NCBI RefSeq assembly: GCF_014196295.1
Contig: NZ_JACIDK010000001.1
Location: forward strand, 62,001 to 126,000
Reading direction: 5' to 3'
From: Phenylobacterium haematophilum
GTDB lineage: Bacteria; Pseudomonadota; Alphaproteobacteria; Caulobacterales; Caulobacteraceae
DNA length: 64,000 bases
Part shown: positions 1-10,273 of the stretch, in pieces
Layout: each line of letters starts with the position of its first letter
How positions within the stretch are numbered: the stretch's first letter is position 1
Position numbers and translations under genes: made by a program
Notes under the pieces: model-generated
Database searches by the model: none
Told to the model about the DNA's origin: nothing
Seen by the model: the letters and a program-made list of their open reading frames with translations, nothing else

Positions 1-1612
1 GGCGCTGTTCGCGACCGCCTTCCTGCTGCTGGCCATCGGCGCGACGCGCGCGGCGCTGTTCTCGGACGCCGGCCGCAGTGGCGGATACGCCGCGCCGGTC
101 GGCGCCTCGCGCGCCGACCTCGTCGACCGCAACGGCGCCATGCTGGCCGCCGACCTGCTGCACTATGGCGTCTATGTCGATCCGCGCGAGATCTGGGACG
201 CCGACGAAACGCGCCGGGCCCTGCGCGCGGCCCTGCCGAACCTGAACCGCCAGCGCCTGGAGAAGGTGCTGAGCGGCGAGCGCCGCGGCTTCGTGGCCGC
301 CGGACTGACGCCGGAAGTGCGAGCTCGCATCCATGCCCTCGGCCTGCCGGGCGTCACCTTCGAGCCGGAAGAGCGGCGGGTCTATCCGCTGGGCACGACC
401 GCAGCCCACCTGGTCGGGTTTGCGGACACCGGCGGGATCGGGCTGGCCGGGGCCGAGCGGGCGCTGAACGACACCATCCGCGGCAATGCTGCATCGAAGA
501 CGGCGGTGGCGCTGTCCATCGACCTGCGCGTCCAGGCGGCGCTGGAGGACGAGCTCTACAAGGCCGCGGCCGAGTTCCAGCCACGCGGCGCCGTCGGCAT
601 CGTCACCAACGTCCACACGGGCGAAATTCTGGGGATGGCGAGCTATCCGACCTTCGATCCGAACCAGGTCGCCAAGGCCAGCGACGACGCCAAGCTTAAC
701 CGCGCGGCGGCTTCGATCTACGAGATGGGCTCGACCTTCAAGGCGTTCACGGTCGCGATCGGTCTGGACACCGGCGTGGCTAATCCGTCGTCGACTTTCG
801 ATGCGCGCGTGCCGTACCAACTGGGCTACCGGACCATCAAGGACTACCACGCCGCCCGGAAAATCCTGACCCTGGTCGAGGTGTTCCAGCACTCCTCCAA
901 CATCGGCACCGCCAAGCTGGCCGAGAGCGTCGGCGCCGAGCGCCTGAGCAAGTACTTCACCGCTCTGGGCCTGACCAAGCCGGCTCGCGTCGAGCTGATG
1001 GAATCGGCCCGTCCCTTGACCCCGCGCAAGTGGGACATGGACGCGGTGGCGTCGACCTCGTTCGGCCACGGCATGAACGTCAGCCCGCTGGCGCTGTCGA
1101 GCGCCATGGGCGCGCTGCTGAACGGCGGCTATCTCGTGCCGCTGACCATCAAGAAGCTGGAGCCTGGCCAGAGACCTCAGGGCCAGCGGGTGCTGTCCGA
1201 GCAGACATCGATCCAGATGCTGCAGATCATGCGCGCCAACGTCATCGGCGGCAGCGGCAAGTCGGCGAACGCCCCAGGTCTGAGCGTCGGAGGCAAGACC
1301 GGCACCGGCGAGAAGTACGACCCGGCGATCCGCGGCTACTCGACCCAGCGCCAGGTGTCGTCGTTCGCGGCCGTGTTCCCGACCGCTGGCGCCGTGCAGG
1401 AAGACCGCTACTTCGTGCTGATCCTGATGGACGAGCCGCACGGCACGGCCAAGACTTATGGCTATTCCACTGGGGGCTGGGTCGCCGCGCCCGCCGCCGG
1501 CCGCGTCATCGACCGTATCGCCCCGTTCCTGGGCGTTCAGCGCCAGCCCGACCTAATCAAAGTGGTGGGCGAGGGTTCCGTGGCTGCCGAGCCGATCGCG
1601 GACGGCCACTGA
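1..1612 (+). CDS. ftsI: Peptidoglycan D,D-transpeptidase FtsI (PBP3), 5' partial
   Basis: Septal class B penicillin-binding protein that cross-links lipid II-derived glycan strands at the division site, anchored in the inner membrane. The reading frame is open from base 2, so the start lies upstream of the window; 536 residues are visible. The first 20 or so form the end of a membrane helix, followed by the non-catalytic pedestal domain and the transpeptidase domain. All three active-site motifs are present: STFK (nucleophile Ser about residue 244 of the fragment), SSN (298-300) and KTG (432-434). The stop TGA overlaps the murE ATG (TGATG), which indicates translational coupling in the dcw operon. 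FtsI rather than MrdA is chosen because it is directly followed by murE; a separate mrdA lies at the end of the window. Confidence 0.95.
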   Translation, partial: ALFATAFLLLAIGATRAALFSDAGRSGGYAAPVGASRADLVDRNGAMLAADLLHYGVYVDPREIWDADETRRALRAALPNLNRQRLEKVLSGERRGFVAAGLTPEVRARIHALGLPGVTFEPEERRVYPLGTTAAHLVGFADTGGIGLAGAERALNDTIRGNAASKTAVALSIDLRVQAALEDELYKAAAEFQPRGAVGIVTNVHTGEILGMASYPTFDPNQVAKASDDAKLNRAAASIYEMGSTFKAFTVAIGLDTGVANPSSTFDARVPYQLGYRTIKDYHAARKILTLVEVFQHSSNIGTAKLAESVGAERLSKYFTALGLTKPARVELMESARPLTPRKWDMDAVASTSFGHGMNVSPLALSSAMGALLNGGYLVPLTIKKLEPGQRPQGQRVLSEQTSIQMLQIMRANVIGGSGKSANAPGLSVGGKTGTGEKYDPAIRGYSTQRQVSSFAAVFPTAGAVQEDRYFVLILMDEPHGTAKTYGYSTGGWVAAPAAGRVIDRIAPFLGVQRQPDLIKVVGEGSVAAEPIADGH

Positions 1613-3066
1613 TGCGCAAGATGCTCTCCCAGCTGGTCCAGCGGACCTCTGCGGTCGATCCGGAAGTGACAGGCGTCACCGCCGACAGCCGCAGGGTCAA
1701 GCCCGGCTTTCTGTTCGCCGCGCTGCCAGGTTCGAAGGTCGACGGCAAGGCGTTCGCCGCCAAAGCTGTCGAAGCCGGCGCCGTGGCGGTGATCGCGGCC
1801 GAGGACATGCCCGAACTGGGCGTGCCGGTGATCGTCACCCCCGATCCGCGCCGGGTCTATGCCCTGGCCGCACGGGCGTTCTGGGGCGCGCAGCCGCCGG
1901 TCGTCGTCGCCGTCACCGGCACCAACGGCAAGACCTCGGTCGCCGGATTCTGCCGTCAGATCTTCAACCGCCTCGGCCATCGAGCCGCCAGCATGGGCAC
2001 CCTCGGCGTCCGCGCGACCGGGCCGGGCCTTGATGAGCAGATCACCCCCGCCGGCCTGACGACGCCGGACGCGGCCGATGTCGCCGAATTGATGTCGGTG
2101 CTGGTCGCCAAGGGCGTCACGCACCTGGCGATGGAGGCTTCGTCGCACGGGATCGACCAGCGCCGGCTCGACGGGGCGGACCTGACCGCGGCTGGTTTCC
2201 TGAACCTGACCCAGGACCATCTCGACTATCACCACACCATGGAAGCCTACCGCGACGCCAAGCTGCGCCTGTTCGAGGCGCTGCTGCCGCGGGGCGCAAC
2301 CGCTGTGCTGAACGCCGACTCCGACGCCTACGGCGCTTTCGCCGCCGCGGCGGTCGGGGCGGGGCAGTCGGTGCTGTCAGTCGGCGAGGCCGGGCAGGGG
2401 CTGAAGCTGGTCGGTCATGCCCCGACGCCTGACGGCCAGGCCCTCAAGATCGAAGCCAAGGGCAAGACCTATGACGTCGTGCTGCCGCTGGCCGGAGCGT
2501 TCCAGGCGTCAAACGCCCTGGTCGCCGCGGGGCTGTGCATCGCCGCGGGCGAGCCGGTCGACGGGGTCATCTCAGCGCTCGGCACGCTTGAGGGCGCGCC
2601 CGGACGTCTGCAGCGCGTCGGAACCGGCGCCAAGGGCGGCGAGGCCTATGTCGACTATGCCCATACGCCCGATGGATTGGAGACCGTGCTGAAGTCGCTG
2701 CGGCCGCACGTGGAAGGCAAGCTGATCGTCGTGTTCGGGGCCGGCGGCGACCGCGACCGCGCCAAGCGTCCGCTCATGGGTCTGGCCGCCGCCCAGCACG
2801 CCGACATCGCCATCGTCACCGACGACAATCCCCGGTCGGAAGTTCCGGCCGCGATCCGCGCCGAAATCCTGGCCGGCGCGCCGGGCTCGCGCGAAGTCGG
2901 CGACCGCCGCGAGGCGATCCGCGCTGGCGTGGCGCTGATGGGGCCTGGCGACGTGCTGGTCGTCGCCGGCAAGGGACATGAGCAGGGCCAAACCGTCGGT
3001 TCGACCGTTCATCCCTTCGACGACGTGGCTGAAGTGTCCGCGGCGCTGGAGGCTGGGCATGTCTAA
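1612..3066 (+). CDS. murE: UDP-MurNAc-L-Ala-D-Glu:meso-diaminopimelate ligase MurE
   Basis: Cytoplasmic Mur ligase that adds the third stem-peptide residue to UDP-MurNAc-dipeptide using ATP. 484 residues, normal for the family. The P-loop GTNGKTS is at 103-109. The substrate-selecting motif D-N-P-R is at 405-408, which in this family marks meso-diaminopimelate rather than lysine enzymes. The ATG overlaps the ftsI stop. The frame is open far upstream, but that extension lies inside ftsI and has no MurE similarity, so the start at 1612 is chosen. The last 8 bases overlap murF. Confidence 0.97.
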   Translation: MRKMLSQLVQRTSAVDPEVTGVTADSRRVKPGFLFAALPGSKVDGKAFAAKAVEAGAVAVIAAEDMPELGVPVIVTPDPRRVYALAARAFWGAQPPVVVAVTGTNGKTSVAGFCRQIFNRLGHRAASMGTLGVRATGPGLDEQITPAGLTTPDAADVAELMSVLVAKGVTHLAMEASSHGIDQRRLDGADLTAAGFLNLTQDHLDYHHTMEAYRDAKLRLFEALLPRGATAVLNADSDAYGAFAAAAVGAGQSVLSVGEAGQGLKLVGHAPTPDGQALKIEAKGKTYDVVLPLAGAFQASNALVAAGLCIAAGEPVDGVISALGTLEGAPGRLQRVGTGAKGGEAYVDYAHTPDGLETVLKSLRPHVEGKLIVVFGAGGDRDRAKRPLMGLAAAQHADIAIVTDDNPRSEVPAAIRAEILAGAPGSREVGDRREAIRAGVALMGPGDVLVVAGKGHEQGQTVGSTVHPFDDVAEVSAALEAGHV

Positions 3067-4456
3067 TCCCCTCTGGACGTCCGAAGAGATCGCCGCTGCG
3101 ACCGGCGGCCGGCTTTCCGGCCGGCCGTTCACGGTCGACGGCGTTTCAATCGACACCCGCAGCATCGAGGCCGGCGACCTCTTTGTCGCCCTGGCCGGCG
3201 CGCGCGACGGTCATGAGTTCGTGCCGCAGGCTCTGGCGGCCGGCGCGGCCGCAAGCCTGGCGTCGAAGAGCGTCGACGGCTCCAGTATCGTCGTAGTCGA
3301 CACGCTCAAGGCCTTGGAACAATTGGGCGAAGCTTCGCGCGAGCGGGCGTCGCAGGCGCGTCGGGGCGCGGTGACCGGCTCGGTCGGCAAGACGAGCGTC
3401 ACCCAGGCCATCCGGGCCGGGCTTGAGCGCGCCGGCCGCGCGCACTCGTCGGTGAAGAGCTACAATAACCATATCGGCGTGCCGCTGACCCTGGCGCGGA
3501 TGCCGCGTGACACCGAGCGGGCGATCTTCGAGATCGGCATGAACCACGCCGACGAGATCACCCCGCTGTCGCGGTTTGTGCGTCCGCACGCCGTCGCGAT
3601 CACCACGGTCGGGCCGGTGCATGTCGAGAACTTCCCCGATGGCGAAATAGGCGTGGCGCGCGCCAAGGCCGAGATCTTCGCCGGCATCGAGCCGGGCGGC
3701 GTGGCGGTGCTCAACGCCGACAACAAGTGGTTCGAGCTGCTGGCCGAAGAGGCCCACAAGGCCGGCGCGACCGTGCGCAGCTTCGGCGCAGGCAAGGATT
3801 GCGACGCCCAGCTTGTCGACTTCGCGCCCGAGCCGGGCCGGGCGGTGATCAAGGCGCGGCTGCACGGCAAGGCGCTGGACTTCCCGATCCTGCAGACAGG
3901 TTTCCATTGGGGCCCCAACAGCATGGCGGTGCTGCTGATGCTGGAGGCGCTAGGCGTCGGCCTCGACGACAGCCTGGCGGCGCTCGGCGGATTCGAGCCG
4001 CTGGCCGGCCGCGGGGCCGAGAGGGCGATCAAGCTCCCCGGCGGCGTCTTCACGCTGATCGACGAGAGCTACAACGCCAATCCGATCTCGATGGGCGCGG
4101 CGTTCGCCAGTCTGGGCGCGCGCAAGACGGGGGGGCGGCGGATCGTCGCCCTGACCGACATGCTCGAGCTCGGGGCCGAAGCGCCCGCCTTCCATGCCGG
4201 CCTGGCCGAACCGCTGGATGCGGCCAAGGTGGACCTCGTGTTCGCCGCCGGGCCGCTGATGAAGTCCCTGTGGGACGCACTTCCGCCGACTCGTCGCGGC
4301 GGTTACGCCGAGAGTGCGGCGGAGCTGGCGCCACTGATCAGCGCGGCCGTCGAGCCGGGCGATCTGGTGATGGTGAAGGGGTCCAACGGCTCTCGGGCGG
4401 GCGCGGTAGCAGCTGCGCTGAGCGCGCTCGACGTGCGTTCGGGGGAGACGGGCTGA
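3059..4456 (+). CDS. murF: UDP-MurNAc-tripeptide:D-Ala-D-Ala ligase MurF
   Basis: Completes the UDP-MurNAc-pentapeptide by adding D-Ala-D-Ala in an ATP-dependent step in the cytoplasm. 465 residues. The N-terminal Mur ligase domain (SIDTRS near residue 25) is followed by a P-loop GSVGKTS at 107-113, the central ATPase with a conserved ESYNANP stretch, and the C-terminal Rossmann-like domain. The ATG lies inside the murE 3' end (8-base overlap), and the stop TGA overlaps the mraY ATG (ATGA), so the three genes are probably translated from one message. A longer upstream frame falls wholly within murE and is discarded. Confidence 0.97.
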   Translation: MSNPLWTSEEIAAATGGRLSGRPFTVDGVSIDTRSIEAGDLFVALAGARDGHEFVPQALAAGAAASLASKSVDGSSIVVVDTLKALEQLGEASRERASQARRGAVTGSVGKTSVTQAIRAGLERAGRAHSSVKSYNNHIGVPLTLARMPRDTERAIFEIGMNHADEITPLSRFVRPHAVAITTVGPVHVENFPDGEIGVARAKAEIFAGIEPGGVAVLNADNKWFELLAEEAHKAGATVRSFGAGKDCDAQLVDFAPEPGRAVIKARLHGKALDFPILQTGFHWGPNSMAVLLMLEALGVGLDDSLAALGGFEPLAGRGAERAIKLPGGVFTLIDESYNANPISMGAAFASLGARKTGGRRIVALTDMLELGAEAPAFHAGLAEPLDAAKVDLVFAAGPLMKSLWDALPPTRRGGYAESAAELAPLISAAVEPGDLVMVKGSNGSRAGAVAAALSALDVRSGETG

Positions 4457-5565
4457 TGCTCTACTGGCTGTATCAACAGCTCGCCGCGGACGGCTATGTG
4501 CCGTTCCTCAACCTGCTGAAATATCAGACCTTCCGGACCGGCATGGCGCTGTTCACGGCGCAGCTGGTGGTCGTGGCCATGGGCTCGCGCTTTATCCGCT
4601 GGATGCAGGCCAAGCAGGGCAAGGGCCAGCCGATCCGCGCCGACGGCATCGAGCGTCACGTGGTCGAGAAGGCCGGCACTCCGACCATGGGCGGGGTGAT
4701 GATCCTCGCCGGCCTACTGGTCGGCACCCTGCTGTGGTCCGACCTCAGCAACGTCTATGTCTGGGCGGTGATCCTGGTCACCGCCGGCTACGGGGTGCTC
4801 GGCTTCACCGACGACTACGCCAAGGTCACGAAGCAATCGACCGCCGGGGTTTCGGGCAAGATTCGCCTGCTCATGGAGGCGGCGATCGCTATCGCGGCGG
4901 TAGCCCTGATGGTGATCTTCGGCACCAGCCCGCCGGAGACGCCGGAGCTGTCGACCTCAGTCGCCTTCCCGATCTTCAAGCAGCTTTTGATGCCGCTCGG
5001 CTGGTTCTACCTGGCGTTCGGGGCCTTCATCATCGTCGGGGCGGCCAACGCCGTGAACTTCACCGACGGCCTGGACGGGTTGGCGACGGTGCCGGTGATG
5101 ATCGCGGCCGCCGCTTTCGGCTTCATCGCCTATCTCGTCGGCAACTACGTCTTCGCCCAGTACCTGAAGCTGCACTTCGTACCGGGCGTGGGCGAGATCG
5201 CGATCTATTGCGGGGCGATGATCGGCGCCGGACTTGGCTTCCTCTGGTACAATGCGCCGCCGGCTAAGATCTTCATGGGCGACACCGGCTCGCTGGCTCT
5301 GGGCGGCGGCATCGGCGCCGTGGCCGTGGCCACCAAGCACGAGATCGTGCTCGGCATCATCGGTGGTCTCTTCGTGATGGAGACCCTGTCGGTGATGATC
5401 CAGGTCGCCTCGTTCAAGCTCACCGGCAAGCGGGTGTTCCGCATGGCGCCGATCCACCACCATTTCGAAAAGCTCGGCTGGTCCGAGAGCACGGTCGTGA
5501 TCCGCTTCTGGATCATCGCGGTCATGCTCGCCCTGCTGGGCCTTGCGACGCTGAAGCTGCGGTAG
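4456..5565 (+). CDS. mraY: Phospho-MurNAc-pentapeptide transferase MraY (lipid I synthase)
   Basis: Integral membrane transferase that moves phospho-MurNAc-pentapeptide to undecaprenyl phosphate, giving lipid I. 369 residues with about ten hydrophobic segments. Diagnostic polyprenyl-phosphate N-acetyl-hexosamine transferase motifs are all visible: GFTDDYAK (the Asp-Asp pair), [20 protein letters not shown] and the histidine-rich MAPIHHHFE cytoplasmic loop. The start codon shares its A with the murF stop (ATGA). An 18-base gap separates it from murD. No feature suggests a paralogue such as WecA: the HHH motif is MraY specific. Confidence 0.97.
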   Translation: MLYWLYQQLAADGYVPFLNLLKYQTFRTGMALFTAQLVVVAMGSRFIRWMQAKQGKGQPIRADGIERHVVEKAGTPTMGGVMILAGLLVGTLLWSDLSNVYVWAVILVTAGYGVLGFTDDYAKVTKQSTAGVSGKIRLLMEAAIAIAAVALMVIFGTSPPETPELSTSVAFPIFKQLLMPLGWFYLAFGAFIIVGAANAVNFTDGLDGLATVPVMIAAAAFGFIAYLVGNYVFAQYLKLHFVPGVGEIAIYCGAMIGAGLGFLWYNAPPAKIFMGDTGSLALGGGIGAVAVATKHEIVLGIIGGLFVMETLSVMIQVASFKLTGKRVFRMAPIHHHFEKLGWSESTVVIRFWIIAVMLALLGLATLKLR

Positions 5566-5583
5566 GGGAGGGCAGGCAGTCTC

Positions 5584-6999
5584 ATGATTCCGGTCCGCGG
5601 CTTCGAAGGCAGGACGGTCGCCGTGTTCGGCCTGGCCCGCACAGGGCTGACGGCCGCGCGCGCGCTGATCCTGGGCGGCGCGAAGGTCGTAGTCTGGGAC
5701 GAAAAGGCTGAAAGCCGCGCCGCCGCCGAGGCCGAGGGGCTGGACCTCCAGGACCTCTCGACCGCCGACTGGTCTCAGTTCGCCGCCCTGATGCTGTCGC
5801 CGGGCGTACCGTTGACCCATCCGACCCCGCACTGGACGGTCGAGAAGGCCAAGGCCGCCGGCGTCGAGATTCTCGGCGATGTCGAGCTGTTCGCGCGCAC
5901 CGTGAACGCCGCGCCGGATCACAAGCGCCCGAAGATCGTCGCCATCACCGGCACCAACGGCAAGTCGACCACCACCGCCCTGATCGGCCACATCTGCGCC
6001 GCCGCCGGGCGCGACGTGCGGGTCGGCGGCAATATCGGCCAGGGCGTGCTGGGCCTGGAGGACATGCACGGCGGGGCGGTCTACGTGCTTGAGTTGAGCT
6101 CCTACCAGTTGGACCTGACCTCGAGCCTGAAGCCCGACGTGGCGCTGCTGCTCAACGTCTCGCCCGACCACCTCGATCGCCACGGCGGAATGGAAGGGTA
6201 TGTCGGGGCCAAGCGCCGTATCCTGCTGAACCAGGGGAAGGGCGACACCGCCGTCATCGGCGTGGACGACCCCTGGGGCCAGCGGATCTGCACCGAGATC
6301 ACCGCCGCCAACCGTCGCACCATCGTTCCCATCTCGGCTTCAAAGGCCATGGGCCGTGGGGTCTATGTCTTGCAGGGCCTGCTCTATGATGCGACCGGCG
6401 AGCGGGCGGTGGAAGTCGCCGACCTGCTGCGCGCGCGTTCGCTGCCGGGCCGCCACAACTGGCAGAACGCGGCCGCCGCCTACGCCGCCGTGCGCGGCCT
6501 AGGCCTGACCTCGCAGGAAGCCGCCGACGGCCTGATGAGCTTTCCGGGGCTGGCGCACCGGATGGAGACGGTGGGCGCGGTCGGAAAGGTGCGGTTCGTC
6601 AACGACAGCAAGGCGACGAACGCGGACGCGGCGCGCCAGGCGATGTCCAGCTATCCGAAGTTCTACTGGATCGCCGGCGGCGTGCCGAAGGCCGGCGGCA
6701 TCGACAGCCTGGGCGATCTCTTCCCGCGGATCGAAAAGGCCTACCTGATCGGGGAGGCGCAAGACGACTTCGCTGCGACACTTGAAGGCAAGGCCAAGCT
6801 CGCCAAATGCGGGACGCTGCCGGCCGCTGTGGCCGCCGCCTATGCGGACGCCGCGGCTTCAGGGCATGACGCCGTGGTGCTGCTGTCGCCGGCCTGCGCC
6901 TCGTTCGATCAGTTCGCCGACTTCGAAGCGCGCGGCGAAGCGTTCCGCGAGGCGGTGCTGGGGCTGAGCCGCCCGACCGCCAAGGGCGCGCGCGCCTAG
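5584..6999 (+). CDS. murD: UDP-MurNAc-L-alanine:D-glutamate ligase MurD
   Basis: Adds D-glutamate to UDP-MurNAc-L-Ala in the cytoplasm. 471 residues. The N-terminal nucleotide-binding domain (AVFGLARTGL) is followed by the P-loop GTNGKSTTT, the central-domain ELSSYQLD motif and a C-terminal domain with KATN and LLSPACASFDQF, which are typical MurD signatures. The gene begins 18 bases after mraY; a GGGAGGG stretch lies about 10 bases before the ATG. The TAG stop sits in a CTAG that is also the stop of the convergent methyltransferase gene, so the forward operon may end or be read through here before ftsW. Confidence 0.96.
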   Translation: MIPVRGFEGRTVAVFGLARTGLTAARALILGGAKVVVWDEKAESRAAAEAEGLDLQDLSTADWSQFAALMLSPGVPLTHPTPHWTVEKAKAAGVEILGDVELFARTVNAAPDHKRPKIVAITGTNGKSTTTALIGHICAAAGRDVRVGGNIGQGVLGLEDMHGGAVYVLELSSYQLDLTSSLKPDVALLLNVSPDHLDRHGGMEGYVGAKRRILLNQGKGDTAVIGVDDPWGQRICTEITAANRRTIVPISASKAMGRGVYVLQGLLYDATGERAVEVADLLRARSLPGRHNWQNAAAAYAAVRGLGLTSQEAADGLMSFPGLAHRMETVGAVGKVRFVNDSKATNADAARQAMSSYPKFYWIAGGVPKAGGIDSLGDLFPRIEKAYLIGEAQDDFAATLEGKAKLAKCGTLPAAVAAAYADAAASGHDAVVLLSPACASFDQFADFEARGEAFREAVLGLSRPTAKGARA

Positions 7000-7829
7000 G
7001 CTCGAGCCGTCACCAGCCAGCAACCGGCGACCATCGGCACGACGCCGTCCACGGCCTCGGCCTCCAGGGCGTTTTCCACTGCCTCACGCACCTTGCCGCG
7101 TGTCGCCTCATCCGCCTCGCGCAAGGCCGCCGCGACCGGGCCCATTCGCAGGCTTAGCGTGACCAGATCGTCCAGCGCGATGGGCGTCGGCGTATCGAGC
7201 CGGGTGATGTCGATGTCGCTCCAGCCGCTGCGCGTGAGGATCCCGCGCACCCGCTCCGGATCGGCGAAGGCGAAACGGCCGGGGGCAAGCGGATCGGCAG
7301 CCGGGGAGGGCGGCAGGAACGGCGCGGCGGCGCGTCCGGGGATGACCGCCATCGGGTTGTCGGCTGGGCTGCGCCAACAGGCGAAGACCAACTCGGCCCC
7401 GGGCTTCAGGCTGCGACGGATGTTGGCGAAGGCGGCGTCGAAATCACTGAAGAACATTACCCCGAACCGGGACATCGCCGCGTCGAAGGTCGCCTGGTCG
7501 AAATCATAGGTCTGGGCGTCGGCCTGTACGAACTGCGCCCCCGCCGTCGCCTGGGCGACGGCGATCTCGATCAACGGTGCGGAGATGTCGACGCCGAGGC
7601 TGAGTCCCTCGGAACCGAGCCGCCGGGCCATGGCCAGGGTGGTGGCTCCCGCGCCGCAGCCGATGTCCAGGACTCGCTTGCCGACCCCTGGGAAGGCGCG
7701 CTCGACCAGGGCCTCTTCGATCGGCCGGTTGAGGTTGTCCATCATATCCTGCAGGTCGACCCAGGCTTGGCCCCCGGTCTTGTTCCAGTAGGCGGCCTGA
7801 TCGGTCGGGGCGGAGGGGGCCTGGGGCAT
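6996..7829 (-). CDS. Class I SAM-dependent methyltransferase (type 11-like), substrate unknown
   Basis: A 277-residue Rossmann-fold methyltransferase on the strand opposite to the dcw cluster. Motif I (VLDIGCGAGATT) near residue 70 binds S-adenosylmethionine; later strands (VQADAQTYDF, MSRFGVMFF, LKPGAELVFACW) follow the usual order. The substrate cannot be read from the sequence. The frame is open 38 codons further upstream, but the Met at 7829 has a good ribosome site (AAGAAGGA) a few bases before it and starts the conserved part. It shares a CTAG stop with murD and is divergent from ftsW, so its promoter region overlaps that of ftsW. Confidence 0.85.
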   Translation of the reverse strand: MPQAPSAPTDQAAYWNKTGGQAWVDLQDMMDNLNRPIEEALVERAFPGVGKRVLDIGCGAGATTLAMARRLGSEGLSLGVDISAPLIEIAVAQATAGAQFVQADAQTYDFDQATFDAAMSRFGVMFFSDFDAAFANIRRSLKPGAELVFACWRSPADNPMAVIPGRAAAPFLPPSPAADPLAPGRFAFADPERVRGILTRSGWSDIDITRLDTPTPIALDDLVTLSLRMGPVAAALREADEATRGKVREAVENALEAEAVDGVVPMVAGCWLVTARA

Positions 7830-7914
7830 CGAGACGTCCTTCTTCGGCGGGAAAGCGATGTCGCCTGTAGCGACGAAAGAATTCAAGTCGCAGGGCCGTC
7901 GAGCGGTCGCTTGG

Positions 7915-7928
7915 TTAAGATATCTTAA
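7915..7928. promoter_or_regulatory. 14-bp perfect palindrome TTAA-N6-TTAA before ftsW
   Basis: TTAAGATATCTTAA lies between the divergent methyltransferase and ftsW start codons, 54 bases before the ftsW ATG. It resembles the CtrA box (TTAA-N7-TTAA) but with a 6-base spacer and perfect dyad symmetry. Either an off-consensus CtrA site or the operator of another dimeric regulator is possible. Function is inferred from position only. Confidence 0.4.
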
Positions 7929-7981
7929 GCATGCCGCGGGCATCTGGAGGATACGGGCCGCTGCGCCCGCGGAGACGCCCC

Positions 7982-9166
7982 ATGAGTCACATCCATCGCC
8001 CCCAGCAGGCCCACGCCTTCGCGCGGAGCGACCGCTCGTCGGTCGGGATCTGGTGGTGGACGACGGACCGCTGGATGCTGGGTGCGGTCGCCGCCCTGAT
8101 CGCCATCGGCGTGATGATGTCCTTCGCCGCCAGCCCGGCGGCGGCGGCGCGCATGAACGTCGGCGATCCCTTTCACTTCGCGGTGCGCCAGTGCGTGTTC
8201 GCGGTGACCGGCGCGGCGATCCTGATCGGGGTGTCGATGCTCGATGCGAGGGGGATCCGGCGCGCGGCTTTCTTCATCTATCTGGTCGCCATCGCCATCA
8301 TGCTGATCCTGCCGTTTCTGGGGCACACGGCCAAGGGCGCCACGCGCTGGGTGCAACTCGGCGGCTTCACCCTGCAGCCGTCCGAGTTCATGAAGCCGGC
8401 GCTGATCGTGCTGGTGTCGTGGATGTTCTCGGAAGGGCAGAAAGGGCAGGGCGTGCCGGGCGTCTCGATCGCCTTCGGCCTCTACTTCCTGTCGGTCGGG
8501 CTGCTGCTGATCCAGCCGGATGTCGGCCAGACGGTGCTGATCACCATCGCCTTCGGGGCGGCGTTCTGGATGGCCGGGGTGCCACTGTCCTGGGTGATGC
8601 TGCTGGGCGGCGTAGCGGTGACGGGTCTCAGCTCGACCTACTTCCTGTTCCCGCACGTGGCCAGTCGCGTGGACCGCTTCCTCAGCCCTGATCGCGCCGA
8701 CACCCACCAGGTCGACCGCGCCGCCGAGGCCATCGCCGCCGGCGGCTTCTTCGGCCGCGGTCCGGGCGAAGGCGTCATGAAGCGTCACGTGCCCGACCTG
8801 CACACCGATTTTATCTATTCGGTCGGCGCCGAGGAGTACGGGCTGATCTTCTCGCTGCTGTTGATCGTGCTATTGGGCTTCATCGTCACGCGCGGCCTCT
8901 ATCGCGCCATGAAGCTGACCGATCCCTTCGAGCAGGTCGCTGCGGCCGGACTGTTCGTCCTGGTTGGGCAGCAGGCCTTCATCAATGTGGCGGTGAACCT
9001 GAACATGATCCCGACCAAGGGCATGACCCTTCCGTTCATTTCGTACGGCGGCTCGTCGATGTGGGCGATCTGTCTGACCTTCGGCATGGCGCTTGCGCTG
9101 ACTCGCCGTAGACCGGGCGCCTATTCCCAGGGCGAGGGCCTCGCCAAGGCCGGCGCGTTCGCCTAA
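7982..9166 (+). CDS. ftsW: Lipid II polymerase / division SEDS protein FtsW
   Basis: SEDS-family peptidoglycan glycosyltransferase that acts with FtsI at the septum. 394 residues with about ten membrane segments. The conserved SEDS signature near the C-terminus (PTKGMTLPFISYGGSS) and the LQPSEFMKPAL segment identify the family, and its place between murD and murG points to FtsW rather than RodA. An ATG 51 bases upstream is in frame, but the ATG at 7982 has a GGAG ribosome site 8 bases before it and begins the usual cytoplasmic tail. The C-terminal tail is hydrophilic. murG starts 9 bases after the stop. Confidence 0.95.
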   Translation: MSHIHRPQQAHAFARSDRSSVGIWWWTTDRWMLGAVAALIAIGVMMSFAASPAAAARMNVGDPFHFAVRQCVFAVTGAAILIGVSMLDARGIRRAAFFIYLVAIAIMLILPFLGHTAKGATRWVQLGGFTLQPSEFMKPALIVLVSWMFSEGQKGQGVPGVSIAFGLYFLSVGLLLIQPDVGQTVLITIAFGAAFWMAGVPLSWVMLLGGVAVTGLSSTYFLFPHVASRVDRFLSPDRADTHQVDRAAEAIAAGGFFGRGPGEGVMKRHVPDLHTDFIYSVGAEEYGLIFSLLLIVLLGFIVTRGLYRAMKLTDPFEQVAAAGLFVLVGQQAFINVAVNLNMIPTKGMTLPFISYGGSSMWAICLTFGMALALTRRRPGAYSQGEGLAKAGAFA

Positions 9167-9175
9167 AGGCTCGTG

Positions 9176-10273
9176 ATGCGCAAAATCGCTGTCGTCGCCG
9201 CCGGGGGAACCGGCGGCCATCTGTTTCCCGCACAGGCCCTGGCTGAGGCGCTGATCGCCCGTGGATGGCGCATCGTGCTGGCCTCCGACGAGCGCGCCGC
9301 CGCGTTCGCCGAAAGCTTCCCGGCCGAGGAGCGCATCGGGCTGTCGGCCCGCACCTTCCAGCGCGGCGACGTGGTCGGCATGGCCCAGGCCGGTATCGCC
9401 ATCGTGCGCGGAGTCATGCAGGCGCGCGCCGCCTTCACGCGCATCGATCCAGCCGTCGTCGTCGGATTCGGCGGCTATCCGTCGGTGCCTGGCCTGCTGG
9501 CGGGCATCACCCAAGGGCGGCCGACGCTGCTGCACGAGCAGAACGCGGTGATGGGCCGCGCCAACCGGCGGCTGGCCGGACATGTGCGCGCGGTGGCTTG
9601 CGCGTTCCCGGTGCTGCAGAAGGCCCCAGGACGAGTGGCTGAGAACGCCGTCGTCGTGGGCAATCCGATCCGGCCCGACATCCGGGCCCTGGCCGACCAT
9701 CCCTATACGCCGCCGACCGCCGACGGTCCGATCCGCCTGCTCATCACCGGCGGCAGCCAGGGCGCGCGACTGCTCTCCGAGTTGATGCCCGAAGCGATCA
9801 AGAAGCTGCCCGAGGACCTGCGTCACCGGCTCGACGTCCAGCAGCAGACCCGCAAGGAGTCGATGGACAACGCCCGGCGCATCTACGCCGACGCGATGGT
9901 CAAGGCGGAGATCGCCCCGTTTTTCCGCGACATGGCCACCCGCTTGCGTGACGCCCATCTGGTGATCGGCCGCTCGGGAGCCGGTTCAGTCTGCGAGTTC
10001 GCGGTAGCCGGCAAGCCGGCGATCCTTGTGCCGCTAGCCATCGCTCTGGACGACGATCAGGGGCAGAACGCCCGGGTCATGGCCGAGGCGGGCGGGGCGG
10101 AGGTTGCCCGCGAGAACCAGCTGACCGTCGATACGATGGCGGGCGCCCTGCAGAAGCTGCTGACCAATCCCGACCGCCTGGCGCGCATGGCCGCCGGCGC
10201 CCGATCCATCGCCAAGCCCGACGCGGCCGAACGCCTGGCCGACCTGGTCGAGAGAACCGCCGTCCAAAAATGA
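9176..10273 (+). CDS. murG: UDP-GlcNAc:lipid I N-acetylglucosaminyltransferase MurG
   Basis: Peripheral inner-membrane GT-B glycosyltransferase converting lipid I to lipid II. 365 residues. The N-terminal glycine-rich loop [10 protein letters not shown] (about residues 10-19), the HEQNAVMG loop and the GGSQGA loop that starts the second Rossmann domain are all present. A GTG directly before the ATG could also serve as start; the ATG is preferred, with AAAGG about 8 bases upstream. The TGA stop overlaps the murC ATG by 4 bases. Confidence 0.96.
   Translation: MRKIAVVAAGGTGGHLFPAQALAEALIARGWRIVLASDERAAAFAESFPAEERIGLSARTFQRGDVVGMAQAGIAIVRGVMQARAAFTRIDPAVVVGFGGYPSVPGLLAGITQGRPTLLHEQNAVMGRANRRLAGHVRAVACAFPVLQKAPGRVAENAVVVGNPIRPDIRALADHPYTPPTADGPIRLLITGGSQGARLLSELMPEAIKKLPEDLRHRLDVQQQTRKESMDNARRIYADAMVKAEIAPFFRDMATRLRDAHLVIGRSGAGSVCEFAVAGKPAILVPLAIALDDDQGQNARVMAEAGGAEVARENQLTVDTMAGALQKLLTNPDRLARMAAGARSIAKPDAAERLADLVERTAVQK

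Noticed and set aside
1030..1611. Upstream extension of the murE frame
   Set aside because: Lies wholly inside ftsI and reads as Arg-rich shadow sequence; murE similarity begins at 1612.
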